7,665 nt of DNA from Butyrivibrio sp. (GCF_024699075.1 NZ_JAILQF010000196.1:1-7665); one strand, 5' to 3'; positions 1-6,857 are shown, counted from the first letter of the stretch. The notes: generated from the sequence alone by a model not told the origin. Translations and numbers: made by a program.

Positions 1-2054
1 TCTTCAATATAGGCAGGACATGTCTTTTGGTAGATCTCGAATGCTCTGTTGCCATCTCCAAGAACAGTCTCTGCGATTGAAACCCAAGGATTGTTGTGGC
101 AGAAGATACCTGCATTTTCTTTATATCCCGGTGGATAGGAGCTGACTTCTCCAAGCTCTAAGTGATACTTGGTATATGCCGGCTGAAGGATCATGATTCC
201 GTATTTGGTATCAAGCTTTTCTTTTACAGAGTCCATTGCTTTCTTGGCAAGACCTTCCTCAACACCGATTCCTGCAAGTACGCAGAAGCCCTGAGGCTCG
301 ATGAAGATCTGGCCTTCTTCACATTCTTTTGAACCTATCTTGTGTGAGTATGCATCATATGCCCTGATGAACCATTCGCCGTCCCAACCGTCTTTAAGAA
401 CAGCATCGTACATTTCTTTTACCTGAGCTCTTGCATATTCTGCTTCCTTGCTATCGCCTTTTAGCTCGCAAAGCTGAGCGTATTCTTCGCCGTATTTTAC
501 GAACATACCTGCGATGAAGACGGATTCTGCAACAGGTCCTTCTGAAGGACCAAAGGTCTGGAAGGATTCTCCCGGATGAGCTGAGAAACAGTTGAGGTTA
601 AGACAGTCGTTCCAGTCAGCACGTCCTATAAGAGGAAGTTTGTGAGGTCCTTTATGATTAACGATATAATCAAAAGATCTCTTTAAGTGGTTCATAAGAG
701 GAGTGGCTTTGCTTTCGTCGTTATCAAAAGGTACCATCTCATCAAGTATTGAATCATCGCCTGTCTCTCTAATATATGCGCTTGTACCGGCTATGAGCCA
801 GAGAGGATCATCATTAAAGCCGGATCCTATATCTGCATTACCTTTCTTGGTAAGAGGCTGATACTGGTGATATGCGCTTCCGTCTTCGAACTGGGTAGAA
901 GCAATATCAATAATACGTGCTCTTGCTCTGTCAGGAATAAGATGTACAAATCCAAGGAGATCCTGGCATGAATCTCTAAATCCCATTCCGCGGCCTATGC
1001 CGGATTCATAGTAGGAAGCAGAACGTGACATGTTAAATGTAACCATGCACTGATACTGGTTCCAGATATTGACCATGCGGTCTACCTTATCATTTGAGCT
1101 CTTTACATGGTACTTGGAAAGGAGATTTGACCAGTAATCACATAAAACAGAGAAAGCTTTCTCTACCTGCTCATCTGTTTTATAGCGGTCAAGCATTTCC
1201 CAGGCAAGATCCTTTTTGATGACATTAGGAGCTTCCCACTTGTCATTGTCATCATTTTCTATAAAGCCAAGTACGAATATAAAGCTCTTCTCTTCACCAG
1301 GGTCAAGTGTTACATTGAGCTGGTGGACAGCAACAGGTGACCAGCCGCTTGCAACAGAATTTGTGCACTCGCCGTTTGTAACTACATCCGGTGTGTCATT
1401 TCCGTTGTAAGGTCCAAGGAAGCTCTCTCTTGATGTATCAAAGCCGTCAACCTTGGTATTTACTGAATATACAGCAAAATGATTACGTCTTTCTCTGTAC
1501 TCTGTCTTGTGGAAGATGGAAGAGTCTACAACTTCAACTTCTCCTGTTGAAAGATTCCTCTGGAAGTTTCTTTCATCATCATCTGCATTCCACAAACACC
1601 ACTCAACATATGAAAAAAGTTTGAGCTCTTTTGCAGAAGATGTGTTATTCTTAATGCTGATGCGTGATACTTCACATCTGTCATTCATAGGTACAAAAGT
1701 AAGGACATTGGCCTCAACATTATTTTTGACACCTTTGAATTTTGAATAACCAAGACCATGACGGCATTCGTATTCATCAAGGGCGGTCTTTGTAGGCTGC
1801 CAGCCTGGATTCCAGATAGTGTCTCCATCTTTGATGTAAAAATATTTGCCGTTATTATCATAAGGAATGTTGTTGTAACGGTAACGTGTTATACGCAGGA
1901 GCTTTGCATCCTTACAGAAGGAATAACCTCCGCAGGTGTTTGAAATTAGAGAAAAAAACTCCTGGTTTCCTAAATAATTGATCCACGGAAGTGGAGTTTT
2001 AGGAGTGGTGATGACATATTCTCTGTTGTCATCGTCAAAATGCCCGTATTTCAT
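1..2054 (-). CDS. cbp: Cellobiose phosphorylase, GH94 family (partial, C-terminus outside window)
   Basis: Cytosolic enzyme that splits cellobiose with phosphate into alpha-glucose 1-phosphate and glucose, saving ATP during cellodextrin use. I translated the minus strand: 684 of about 810 residues are present and the frame stays open to base 1. The N-terminus ([16 protein letters not shown], then [17 protein letters not shown] and RYRYNN) reads like clostridial cellobiose phosphorylase from its first residue, which fixes the start. No signal peptide is seen. Family blocks visible are GRGMGFRDS (R360, probable phosphate ligand by analogy), GRADWNDC (residues 477-484, the region of the general acid Asp) and CHNNPW (H653, probable phosphate ligand). 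The SD AGAGGGGG (2059-2066 on this strand) lies 4 bases before the ATG. The gene is divergent from a LacI regulator and has an operator at its promoter. The length and block spacing fit cellobiose rather than cellodextrin phosphorylase; family is certain, exact substrate likely. Confidence 0.95.
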   Translation of the reverse strand, partial: MKYGHFDDDNREYVITTPKTPLPWINYLGNQEFFSLISNTCGGYSFCKDAKLLRITRYRYNNIPYDNNGKYFYIKDGDTIWNPGWQPTKTALDEYECRHGLGYSKFKGVKNNVEANVLTFVPMNDRCEVSRISIKNNTSSAKELKLFSYVEWCLWNADDDERNFQRNLSTGEVEVVDSSIFHKTEYRERRNHFAVYSVNTKVDGFDTSRESFLGPYNGNDTPDVVTNGECTNSVASGWSPVAVHQLNVTLDPGEEKSFIFVLGFIENDDNDKWEAPNVIKKDLAWEMLDRYKTDEQVEKAFSVLCDYWSNLLSKYHVKSSNDKVDRMVNIWNQYQCMVTFNMSRSASYYESGIGRGMGFRDSCQDLLGFVHLIPDRARARIIDIASTQFEDGSAYHQYQPLTKKGNADIGSGFNDDPLWLIAGTSAYIRETGDDSILDEMVPFDNDESKATPLMNHLKRSFDYIVNHKGPHKLPLIGRADWNDCLNLNCFSAHPGESFQTFGPSEGPVAESVFIAGMFVKYGEEYAQLCELKGDSKEAEYARAQVKEMYDAVLKDGWDGEWFIRAYDAYSHKIGSKECEEGQIFIEPQGFCVLAGIGVEEGLAKKAMDSVKEKLDTKYGIMILQPAYTKYHLELGEVSSYPPGYKENAGIFCHNNPWVSIAETVLGDGNRAFEIYQKTCPAYIE

Positions 2055-2089
2055 AGGACCCCCTCTTTGGTTTGCGCGTAATGTGAGCT

Positions 2090-2174
2090 GAAAATATTTA
2101 CAAGGAACTATATTCGCAATAGTTTACGTTTCGAAAATATTTACAAGGACTACATTCGCATTATTTAATGTTTC
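2090..2174. repeat. Tandem repeat of a 42-43 base unit in the cbp leader
   Basis: Two adjacent units, 2090-2132 and 2133-2174, match at about 37 of 43 positions. Both begin GAAAATATTTACAAGGA and end GTTTC. A third start, GAAAACGTTTA at 2175, follows directly and forms the core of the operator. The copies lie in the predicted 5' leader of the phosphorylase mRNA, downstream of its promoter. The spacing is about four helical turns. The role is unknown; it may be weak auxiliary operators or an RNA-level element. Confidence 0.8.
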
Positions 2175-2187
2175 GAAAACGTTTAAG
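2174..2187. promoter_or_regulatory. LacI-family operator at the cbp promoter
   Basis: CGAAAACGTTTAAG has the AAACGTTT core with a central CG typical of LacI/CcpA-family operators. It starts about 4 bases downstream of the predicted cbp transcription start (near 2191, minus strand), a position that blocks initiation or early elongation. It differs by one base from the site at 2346-2359 in front of the regulator gene. Assignment to the neighbouring regulator is inferred. Confidence 0.75.
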
Positions 2188-2197
2188 ATACCCTTTC

Positions 2198-2226
2198 ATT
2201 ATAAGTTAGGGGGATTTGGAATTCAA
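2198..2226 (-). promoter_or_regulatory. Promoter of the cellobiose phosphorylase gene
   Basis: On the minus strand, TTGAAT (2221-2226) and a perfect TATAAT (2198-2203) are separated by 17 bases. The predicted start near 2191 leaves a leader of about 136 bases before the phosphorylase ATG, containing the operator and the tandem repeat. Confidence 0.8.
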
Positions 2227-2308
2227 GAATTGCAGACTGAAATATTCAACATAAATAATTTGAGATTTTGGCAAATATACCGAAAAGTTTGTATATCCAA
2301 AAAAGAAA

Positions 2309-2337
2309 TTGAAAACATATTAAAAACCGATTATAAT
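2309..2337 (+). promoter_or_regulatory. Promoter of the LacI-family regulator gene
   Basis: TTGAAA (2309-2314) and a perfect TATAAT (2332-2337) are separated by 17 bases. The predicted start near 2344 falls just before the operator at 2346-2359, so autorepression is likely. Confidence 0.8.
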
Positions 2338-2370
2338 TAAAATTACGAAAACGATTAAGCAATCGGTTTT
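2323..2370. repeat. 10-base inverted repeat enclosing the regulator -10 box and operator
   Basis: AAAACCGATT (2323-2332) and AATCGGTTTT (2361-2370) are exact reverse complements separated by 28 bases. The left arm lies upstream of the predicted transcription start, so the pair can act only at the DNA level, perhaps as a second protein site or by chance in AT-rich DNA. Confidence 0.6.
2346..2359. promoter_or_regulatory. LacI-family operator at the regulator's own promoter
   Basis: CGAAAACGATTAAG lies at about +3 to +16 of the predicted regulator transcript. It is one base different from the operator at 2174-2187. The two centres are about 172 bases apart, so looping between them by a multimeric repressor is possible but not shown. 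Confidence 0.75.
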
Positions 2371-2380
2371 ACCTAGTATT

Positions 2381-2387
2381 GAGGTGG
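2381..2387 (+). promoter_or_regulatory. Ribosome binding site that fixes the regulator start
   Basis: GAGGTGG pairs with the 16S anti-SD; its GAGG core ends 5 bases before the ATG at 2390. A possible GTG start at 2384 lies inside this SD and so is not the likely start. Confidence 0.8.
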
Positions 2388-2389
2388 TT

Positions 2390-3412
2390 ATGAGTCGAAA
2401 GATTTCTATGAAAGACATATCTGATGCTTGCGGAGTTTCGATAGCGACCGTATCAAAAGCATTAAATGATCGTGGCGATATCAGTGATGAAACCAAGCAG
2501 AAGATAAGATCAATTGCTGCTGATATGGGATATTTTCCCAATGCAGCGGCTAAAGCCTTAAAGACAAGCAGATCCTATAACCTGGGAGTCCTGTTTGTTG
2601 ATGATGCCATGTCAGGTCTTACCCATGATTATTTTGCTCATGTGCTTGACTCCTTTAAAAGGACGGCTGAGGCATCGGGTTACGATATTACGTTTATTAA
2701 TAGCAAGGCAGGCGGGGAGCAGACAAGAAGTTACCTGGAGCATGTCCAGTACAGAGGTTTTGACGGAGTCGTCATAGCCTGCGTTAATTTCTATGATCCT
2801 AAGGTTGAAGAGCTTATAAGGGGCAACATCCCTGTAGTTACGATTGACCACGTATTCGATAACCGTATTGCTATTATTTCCAACAATATTAAAGGAATGA
2901 AGGATCTGGTTACTTACTGCTATTCTCAGGGACACAGGAAGATAGCTTATATTCATGGCGCTTATTCATCAGTTACACAGAGCCGCTTATCAAGCTTTTA
3001 TAAAACCTGTGAGAGTTTTGGAATAGATGTCCCTGAAGAATATGTCATTGAAGGAGATTATCGTAATACAGCGATGGCTTTTTCCTGTACAGAGCAGCTT
3101 TTAAAGCTCAAGGATCCGCCAACCTGTATTCTTTATCCGGATGATTTTGCTGCTATTGGAGGAATTGGTGCTATTCATATGATGGGACTTTCACCTGGAG
3201 TAGATATCTCTATTGCGGGATTTGATGGAATCCCGATTGCTATGCGTATGCATCCGCCTCTTACCACTCTTCATCAGGATACTGAAAAGCTTGGATGCCT
3301 TGCCGCAAAACGCCTTATCTCTCTTATCGATTCACCGCGTACTACAGTTATAGAGCAGGTGGTAGTAGACGGGCAGATATTTCCGGGAGGAACAGTCGGC
3401 AAGATCAATTAA
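2390..3412 (+). CDS. LacI/GalR-family transcriptional repressor, probable regulator of cellobiose use
   Basis: DNA-binding repressor of 340 residues, a normal length for LacI/GalR. Residues 7-27 form the helix-turn-helix (MKDISDACGVSIATVSKALN). The recognition helix has I-A where LacI has Y-Q, similar to M-A in CcpA. The hinge helix follows at about 50-58 (PNAAAKALK), whose Leu would insert at the operator's central CG. Residues 63-335 are the periplasmic-binding-protein-like ligand domain, with GVVIA (126-130), the GHRKIAYIHG segment (181-190), the TCILYPDD strand (245-252) and the SIAGFDG block (274-280). The C-terminal PPLTTLHQD segment is also typical. The gene is divergent from the GH94 phosphorylase and both promoters carry the same operator-like sequence, so the likely ligand is cellobiose or a derived sugar; this is inference. 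A terminator follows at 3437. Confidence 0.93.
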   Translation: MSRKISMKDISDACGVSIATVSKALNDRGDISDETKQKIRSIAADMGYFPNAAAKALKTSRSYNLGVLFVDDAMSGLTHDYFAHVLDSFKRTAEASGYDITFINSKAGGEQTRSYLEHVQYRGFDGVVIACVNFYDPKVEELIRGNIPVVTIDHVFDNRIAIISNNIKGMKDLVTYCYSQGHRKIAYIHGAYSSVTQSRLSSFYKTCESFGIDVPEEYVIEGDYRNTAMAFSCTEQLLKLKDPPTCILYPDDFAAIGGIGAIHMMGLSPGVDISIAGFDGIPIAMRMHPPLTTLHQDTEKLGCLAAKRLISLIDSPRTTVIEQVVVDGQIFPGGTVGKIN

Positions 3413-3436
3413 AGTATGTGAGGGTTTTATATATAC

Positions 3437-3476
3437 AGCTCCGAAGTGTTATAAAGCACTCCGGAGCTTTTCTTTC
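3437..3476 (+). terminator. Rho-independent terminator of the regulator gene
   Basis: The arms AGCTCCGAAGTG (3437-3448) and CACTCCGGAGCT (3457-3468) pair with one A-C mismatch. Pairing continues inwards (T-G, T-A) to an ATAA loop. A T-rich run, TTTTCTTT, follows. Confidence 0.9.
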
Positions 3477-3496
3477 TATTACTTTCAAAAATGATA

Positions 3497-3505
3497 TGTT
3501 AAAAT
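3497..3505 (+). promoter_or_regulatory. Possible extended -10 promoter for the methyltransferase operon
   Basis: TGTTAAAAT is a TG-n-TAAAAT extended -10 element placed just after the regulator terminator, as expected for a new transcription unit. No convincing -35 box is seen at 16-18 bases upstream. It would give a leader of about 127 bases. Confidence 0.4.
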
Positions 3506-3552
3506 GAATATTGCGAAATAAAAAATAAATGATGTAAGAGTTAAAAGGTACT

Positions 3553-3603
3553 TTTGATACTTGTATCAAAGATATTTAAGACTGAATGTTTTTTCGTCTT
3601 AAA
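3553..3603 (+). other. Two adjacent inverted repeats in the methyltransferase leader
   Basis: The first is TTTGATAC-TT-GTATCAAA (3553-3570), which as RNA folds into a 7 bp stem with a CUUG tetraloop, or as DNA is an 18-base operator-like palindrome. The second has arms TTTAAGAC (3575-3582) and GTCTTAAA (3596-3603) around a 13-base loop. Neither matches a riboswitch I know. The rest of 3413-3638 holds only the lacI terminator, the candidate -10 and the SD of the next gene. Confidence 0.6.
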
Positions 3604-3638
3604 GCGCAAATGCAATTCAATAAAAAGGAATCTTATTT

Positions 3639-4799
3639 ATGAAGTATTATGAACTAATAGCACCTTGTCACATGGGACTTGAGGCTGTACTAAAAAGAGA
3701 GATCATCGATCTTGGCTATGATATTACGGAAGTCGCTGATGGCAGAGTATCTTTTCAGGGAGATGCTGATGCTGTATGCAGAGCGAATATATGCTTAAGA
3801 ACAGCTGAGAGGATCCTTATAAAGATCGGATCATTTACTGCGACCACTTATGAAGAACTGTTCCAGGGAACCAAAGCTCTTCCTCTTTCTGAATTTATTC
3901 CAAAAGACGGAAAATTCTGGGTTACCAAGGCTTCTACAGTCAAGAGCACACTCTTTTCCCCAAGTGATATTCAAAGAGTTATGAAAAAGGCTATGGTTGA
4001 AGGGATGAAAGAAGCTTATAACACTTCCATATTCCCGGAAGATGGCCTGGAGTTCCCTATAAGGGTATTTATTTATAAGGACGAAGTTACAGTAGCACTG
4101 GATTCTACAGGTGTATCTCTTCACAAAAGAGGTTATAGAAGGCTTGAATCTCAGGCTCCTATTGCTGAGAATCTTGCAGCTGCTCTTATTATGCTCACTC
4201 CATGGCATGCAGACAGGATACTTATCGATCCGTTCTGCGGATCGGGAACTATACCGATCGAGGCAGCAATGATAGCTGCAAATATAGCTCCAGGAGTCAA
4301 CAGATCTTTTAATGCAGAGAAATGGACCCATCTTATAAGTGCAAAGAACTGGGCTGATGTCAGAACAGAATGTGAAGAAGAGGTTGATCTTAACGTTGTA
4401 ACAGATATTCAGGGATATGATATTGATCCTGAGGTCATAGAGATTGCAAGGATCAATGCTGACAAGGCTGGAGTTGGGGATCTTATCCACTTCCAGACAA
4501 GAGATGTTGCACAGCTTTCACACAGGAAGAAGTATGGCTTTATAATAACCAATCCGCCTTATGGTGAAAGAATTGGTGATAAATCCGAGCTTTACGGACT
4601 TTACAGGACTCTTGGACAGCGTTATAAAGCTCTTGATGACTGGTCTATGTACATGATCACTTCCTACGAGGAGGCTCAGGATGCAATAGGCAAAAAGGCT
4701 GACAAGAACCGCAAGATATATAACGGAATGCTTAAGACATATTTCTACCAGTACATGGGGGCTAAGCCACCACGCAGAAAGGATAGAACCAATGACTGA
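3639..4799 (+). CDS. ypsC: THUMP-domain class I SAM-dependent 23S rRNA methyltransferase (RlmL N-terminal type / YpsC)
   Basis: Predicted guanine-N2 methyltransferase acting on 23S rRNA, by homology to the first half of E. coli RlmL (m2G2445) and to B. subtilis YpsC. It has 386 residues, the usual length for the stand-alone Firmicute form; the RlmK half is absent. A ferredoxin-like/THUMP region fills about residues 1-155. The linking HKRGYR is at 162-167. The Rossmann methyltransferase domain follows: motif I DPFCGSGT (197-204), acidic motif GYDIDP (259-264) and catalytic motif IV NPPYGER (305-311). The C-terminal GMLKTYFYQY is also typical. AAGGA at 3625-3629 lies 9 bases before the ATG. The downstream gene overlaps by 8 bases, so the two are translationally linked. 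The family is clear; the exact target base is inferred. Confidence 0.93.
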   Translation: MKYYELIAPCHMGLEAVLKREIIDLGYDITEVADGRVSFQGDADAVCRANICLRTAERILIKIGSFTATTYEELFQGTKALPLSEFIPKDGKFWVTKASTVKSTLFSPSDIQRVMKKAMVEGMKEAYNTSIFPEDGLEFPIRVFIYKDEVTVALDSTGVSLHKRGYRRLESQAPIAENLAAALIMLTPWHADRILIDPFCGSGTIPIEAAMIAANIAPGVNRSFNAEKWTHLISAKNWADVRTECEEEVDLNVVTDIQGYDIDPEVIEIARINADKAGVGDLIHFQTRDVAQLSHRKKYGFIITNPPYGERIGDKSELYGLYRTLGQRYKALDDWSMYMITSYEEAQDAIGKKADKNRKIYNGMLKTYFYQYMGAKPPRRKDRTND

Positions 4800-5892
4800 G
4801 GACATGGAAAAAGACGCTGAGTGTGGGGCGGGGGAGCTTGCCATACTAAAAGAGCAAAGGTGCAATGAGCGTTATGAGGCTCTTATGAAAAAGACTGCCA
4901 TAATAGCTGCGGTCTTTTCATTTCTTGCACTTTTGGTTATGTTCGTATTTCTAAATACAAGAAGTGTGGTACTTGCAGATACTGCACTTGTAAGCGATGC
5001 TTCTCAAAGAAGTGATGATAATGAGCTTAAAGGAGAGAGTTTTAAGCTTCCATTGACAACAGATGGAGACTGCATAAAGTTCTCTCTTCCAGAAGGAACC
5101 AATTCGGAAGACATAGTCATAGAAAATCGTGTGACTTGCTGCCAGCTTGCTATAAGCATAGCAGATAGTGATGGTTTTTATACTACAGCATCATCTGTTA
5201 CTACACCGGGCAATGTTACTGGCTGTCTGTGCGTTCCTTTAAGTGATGGCGCATCCAGTCTTGAATTCCAGCTTGATGGTATATATGAATATACAAGTAC
5301 ACTTGATAATGGAACCTTGTCTGTCTCTTTTGTAAATCCTCATGAAATGTATGACAGGTTAGTAGTTATAGATCCTGTACTTAATTCTTTGGAGGATACA
5401 GGAGAAAACGATACAGCGCTTTATGAAGCTCTTGCTATTAAAGATAAACTGGAAAAAGATGGCGTAAAAGTATATCTTTCAAGAACTGATTCAAATGAAA
5501 TAGACCTTATAGACAAAGAAGCTTTCGTAAAGGAACTTGCTCCTGATCTTGTGATATGCATAGATTGTGATACAGACACAGCGGTTTATTATAATGACAG
5601 TCTGTATCTTAGAAATTATGGAAATGACAGTTTTGCAGGTCAGGTCCTTGCTGATATATCCTATGAGGTTGCAGGCAAGGGACACATAGACAGTATATCG
5701 GCCTATTCCCTGTCAGAACGCCCGTATGAGCTGATGACGGTTATTGATATGCCATCTGTCCTTGTGACTATTCCGGAGGCTTATACAAAGGCAGAAGACG
5801 ACTCACAAGCATCTTTAGATCACAGCTACCAGGACAGCATTGCAAATGGCATTTATAAAGCGGTCATGTATGCTTATGCTGATATAAGATAA
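4792..5892 (+). CDS. Membrane-anchored protein with degenerate Amidase_3-like domain (likely inactive amidase)
   Basis: A 366-residue protein. Residues 1-33 are charged and cytoplasmic; 34-54 form one transmembrane helix without a cleavage site, so the rest should lie outside. Residues about 80-182 are beta-rich and resemble an AMIN-type wall-targeting domain (weak). Residues 188-361 follow the N-acetylmuramoyl-L-alanine amidase (Amidase_3) pattern: LVVIDP (190-195), an E-N-D segment (205-207), KVYLSRTDS (226-234), PDLVICID (251-258) and PSVLV (321-325). The usual DPGHGG is DPVLNS, SIHAN is CIDCD, and the catalytic E after VLV is T326. Only E205 of the expected zinc/catalytic residues remains, so hydrolysis is unlikely; binding or regulation is a guess. 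The SD AAAGGA (4778-4783) supports the start at 4792, inside the end of the methyltransferase gene. There is no terminator directly after it. The fold call is by pattern only. Confidence 0.75.
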   Translation: MTEDMEKDAECGAGELAILKEQRCNERYEALMKKTAIIAAVFSFLALLVMFVFLNTRSVVLADTALVSDASQRSDDNELKGESFKLPLTTDGDCIKFSLPEGTNSEDIVIENRVTCCQLAISIADSDGFYTTASSVTTPGNVTGCLCVPLSDGASSLEFQLDGIYEYTSTLDNGTLSVSFVNPHEMYDRLVVIDPVLNSLEDTGENDTALYEALAIKDKLEKDGVKVYLSRTDSNEIDLIDKEAFVKELAPDLVICIDCDTDTAVYYNDSLYLRNYGNDSFAGQVLADISYEVAGKGHIDSISAYSLSERPYELMTVIDMPSVLVTIPEAYTKAEDDSQASLDHSYQDSIANGIYKAVMYAYADIR

Positions 5893-5962
5893 AAAGACAT
5901 AAATAAAAAGACATAAATATCAAGGCATAAATAACAATAAATGACAATAAATAGCAATAAAA
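5891..5962 (+). repeat. Degenerate AT-rich tandem repeats after the amidase-like gene
   Basis: Starting inside the stop codon are two identical 14-mers AAAAAGACATAAAT (5891-5904, 5905-5918) and a diverged copy ATCAAGGCATAAAT (5919-5932). Three 10-mers of the pattern ACAATAAAT follow (5933-5962). The unit shrinks from 14 to 10 bases. This looks like slippage-derived spacer DNA. Confidence 0.75.
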
Positions 5963-5978
5963 TGCAATTTATTGCTAT
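5951..5978. repeat. Perfect 11-base inverted repeat between the amidase-like gene and rdgB
   Basis: ATAGCAATAAA (5951-5961) and TTTATTGCTAT (5968-5978) flank the 6-base loop ATGCAA. The stem is AT-rich and has no T-run after it, so it is a poor terminator. It could be an mRNA hairpin or a protein site. Confidence 0.6.
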
Positions 5979-6012
5979 AAGTTACAAGCCCGCAAATACC
6001 GGGAGAAAGGAT

Positions 6013-6038
6013 TGATCCGGCTTTAGAAGTCCGGATCA
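6013..6038 (+). promoter_or_regulatory. Hairpin between an SD-like sequence and the rdgB start
   Basis: TGATCCGG (6013-6020) and CCGGATCA (6031-6038) form an 8 bp stem with a 10-base loop. The only SD-like stretch, GGGAGAAAGGA (6001-6011 region), is upstream of it, about 40 bases from the ATG at 6051. The 12 bases directly before the ATG lack an SD. Folding the hairpin would shorten the SD-to-ATG distance to about 14 bases. No T-run follows, so it is not a terminator. Confidence 0.6.
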
Positions 6039-6050
6039 TATTGAAATTAA

Positions 6051-6668
6051 ATGAGAATAGTTTTTGCAACAGGTAATAAGGACAAAATGCGTGAGATCAG
6101 ACAGATAATGGGGCATTTTGGCATGGAAATAGTATCTATGAAGGAAGCCGGAGTCTTTGAAGATATAGAAGAAAACGGTACTTCTTTTAAAGAAAATTCA
6201 GTGATCAAAGCATCTGCAATCGCAGATGTGCTTATTCAGAAAGGAGATACAGATTCTATCGTACTTGCTGATGACTCAGGTCTTGAAATAGATGCACTTT
6301 CTGGTGAACCCGGAATATATTCTGCCCGTTATATGGGTAAGGACACACCATATCCTGAAAAAAATGCAAAGATCCTTGAAAGACTTAAGGATGTTCCGGA
6401 TGACAAACGCTCTGCACGCTTTGTATGCGCCGTATCAGCCGTTCTTCCTGATAAGAGGGTACTTACATGCCAGGAGACAATGGAGGGCATTATAGGGCAC
6501 GAGATAGCCGGTGAAAATGGTTTTGGATATGATCCTATATTCTTCCTTCCAAAGTTTTCAAAAACATCAGCTCAGCTTACTCCTGAGGAAAAAAATTCAA
6601 TTAGTCACAGAGGAAAAGCGCTAAGAGCAATGGAAGAACTTCTGTCTAAAGAACTTGCTAAAGATTAA
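6051..6668 (+). CDS. rdgB: XTP/dITP diphosphatase (non-canonical purine NTP pyrophosphatase, HAM1/RdgB family)
   Basis: Cytosolic house-cleaning enzyme that hydrolyses XTP, ITP and dITP to the monophosphate and pyrophosphate, keeping deaminated purines out of DNA and RNA. It has 205 residues, the usual family length, and starts with the family's own N-terminus MRIVFATGNKDK, so the ATG at 6051 is firm despite the missing nearby SD. Visible signatures are TGNKDK (7-12), EENGTSFKENS (40-50), ADDSGLEIDAL (73-83) with the metal-binding acidic residues, GIYSARY (88-94), GENGFGYDPIF (154-164) and SHRGKAL (185-191). It lies 158 bases after the amidase-like gene with no clear terminator or promoter between them, so read-through is possible. 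The tRNA-Leu gene converges on it from the other strand. Confidence 0.97.
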   Translation: MRIVFATGNKDKMREIRQIMGHFGMEIVSMKEAGVFEDIEENGTSFKENSVIKASAIADVLIQKGDTDSIVLADDSGLEIDALSGEPGIYSARYMGKDTPYPEKNAKILERLKDVPDDKRSARFVCAVSAVLPDKRVLTCQETMEGIIGHEIAGENGFGYDPIFFLPKFSKTSAQLTPEEKNSISHRGKALRAMEELLSKELAKD

Positions 6669-6683
6669 TATTCAGATATGGCA

Positions 6684-6716
6684 ATAAAAATGGCCCTGTC
6701 TGTAATAGACAGGACC
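6684..6716 (-). terminator. Terminator of the tRNA-Leu gene
   Basis: On the minus strand GGTCCTGTCT and AGACAGGGCC form a 10 bp stem with one T-G wobble and a 5-base loop, followed by ATTTTTATTG. On the plus strand the stem has a C-A mismatch and is followed by A-rich rather than T-rich sequence, so it serves mainly the leftward transcript; it may weakly stop rdgB transcription. Confidence 0.8.
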
Positions 6717-6736
6717 AAAACAGCTTGATACCAGCG

Positions 6737-6818
6737 TGCGGATAGAGGGACTTGAACCCTTACACCTTACGGTACAGGAACCTAAATCCTGCGCGTCTGC
6801 CAATTCCGCCATATCCGC
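6737..6818 (-). tRNA. tRNA-Leu, anticodon UAG
   Basis: Class II tRNA of 82 bases with a long variable arm. The acceptor GCGGATA pairs perfectly with TATCCGC; the discriminator is A73. The anticodon stem CAGGA/TCCTG encloses TTTAGGT, giving anticodon TAG for CUN Leu codons. The T-arm has GTTCAAG. CCA is not encoded (CGC follows), so it needs the CCA-adding enzyme. It is a single-gene unit with its own promoter and terminator. Confidence 0.97.
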
Positions 6819-6829
6819 ATAGAAAACAT

Positions 6830-6857
6830 TTTATATTATTGTGAGCGCGCATGTCAA
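6830..6857 (-). promoter_or_regulatory. Promoter of tRNA-Leu
   Basis: On the minus strand a perfect TTGACA (6852-6857) and TATAAA (6830-6835) are 16 bases apart. The predicted start near 6823 is about 5 bases before the mature tRNA. Confidence 0.8.

Noticed and set aside
1216..1943. Several 60-80 residue plus-strand frames
   Set aside because: They are antisense to the GH94 phosphorylase, whose frame is continuous and fully family-like through the region.
2384..2389. Upstream GTG start for the LacI-family regulator
   Set aside because: It lies within the SD sequence of the ATG at 2390 and would have no SD of its own.
3831..4490. 219-residue minus-strand open frame
   Set aside because: It lies wholly inside the methyltransferase gene on the other strand, is rich in Cys, Ser and Ile with no domain pattern, and has no own signals.
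5951..5978. Terminator after the amidase-like gene
   Set aside because: The 11 bp inverted repeat is almost all A-T and has no downstream T-run on the plus strand.
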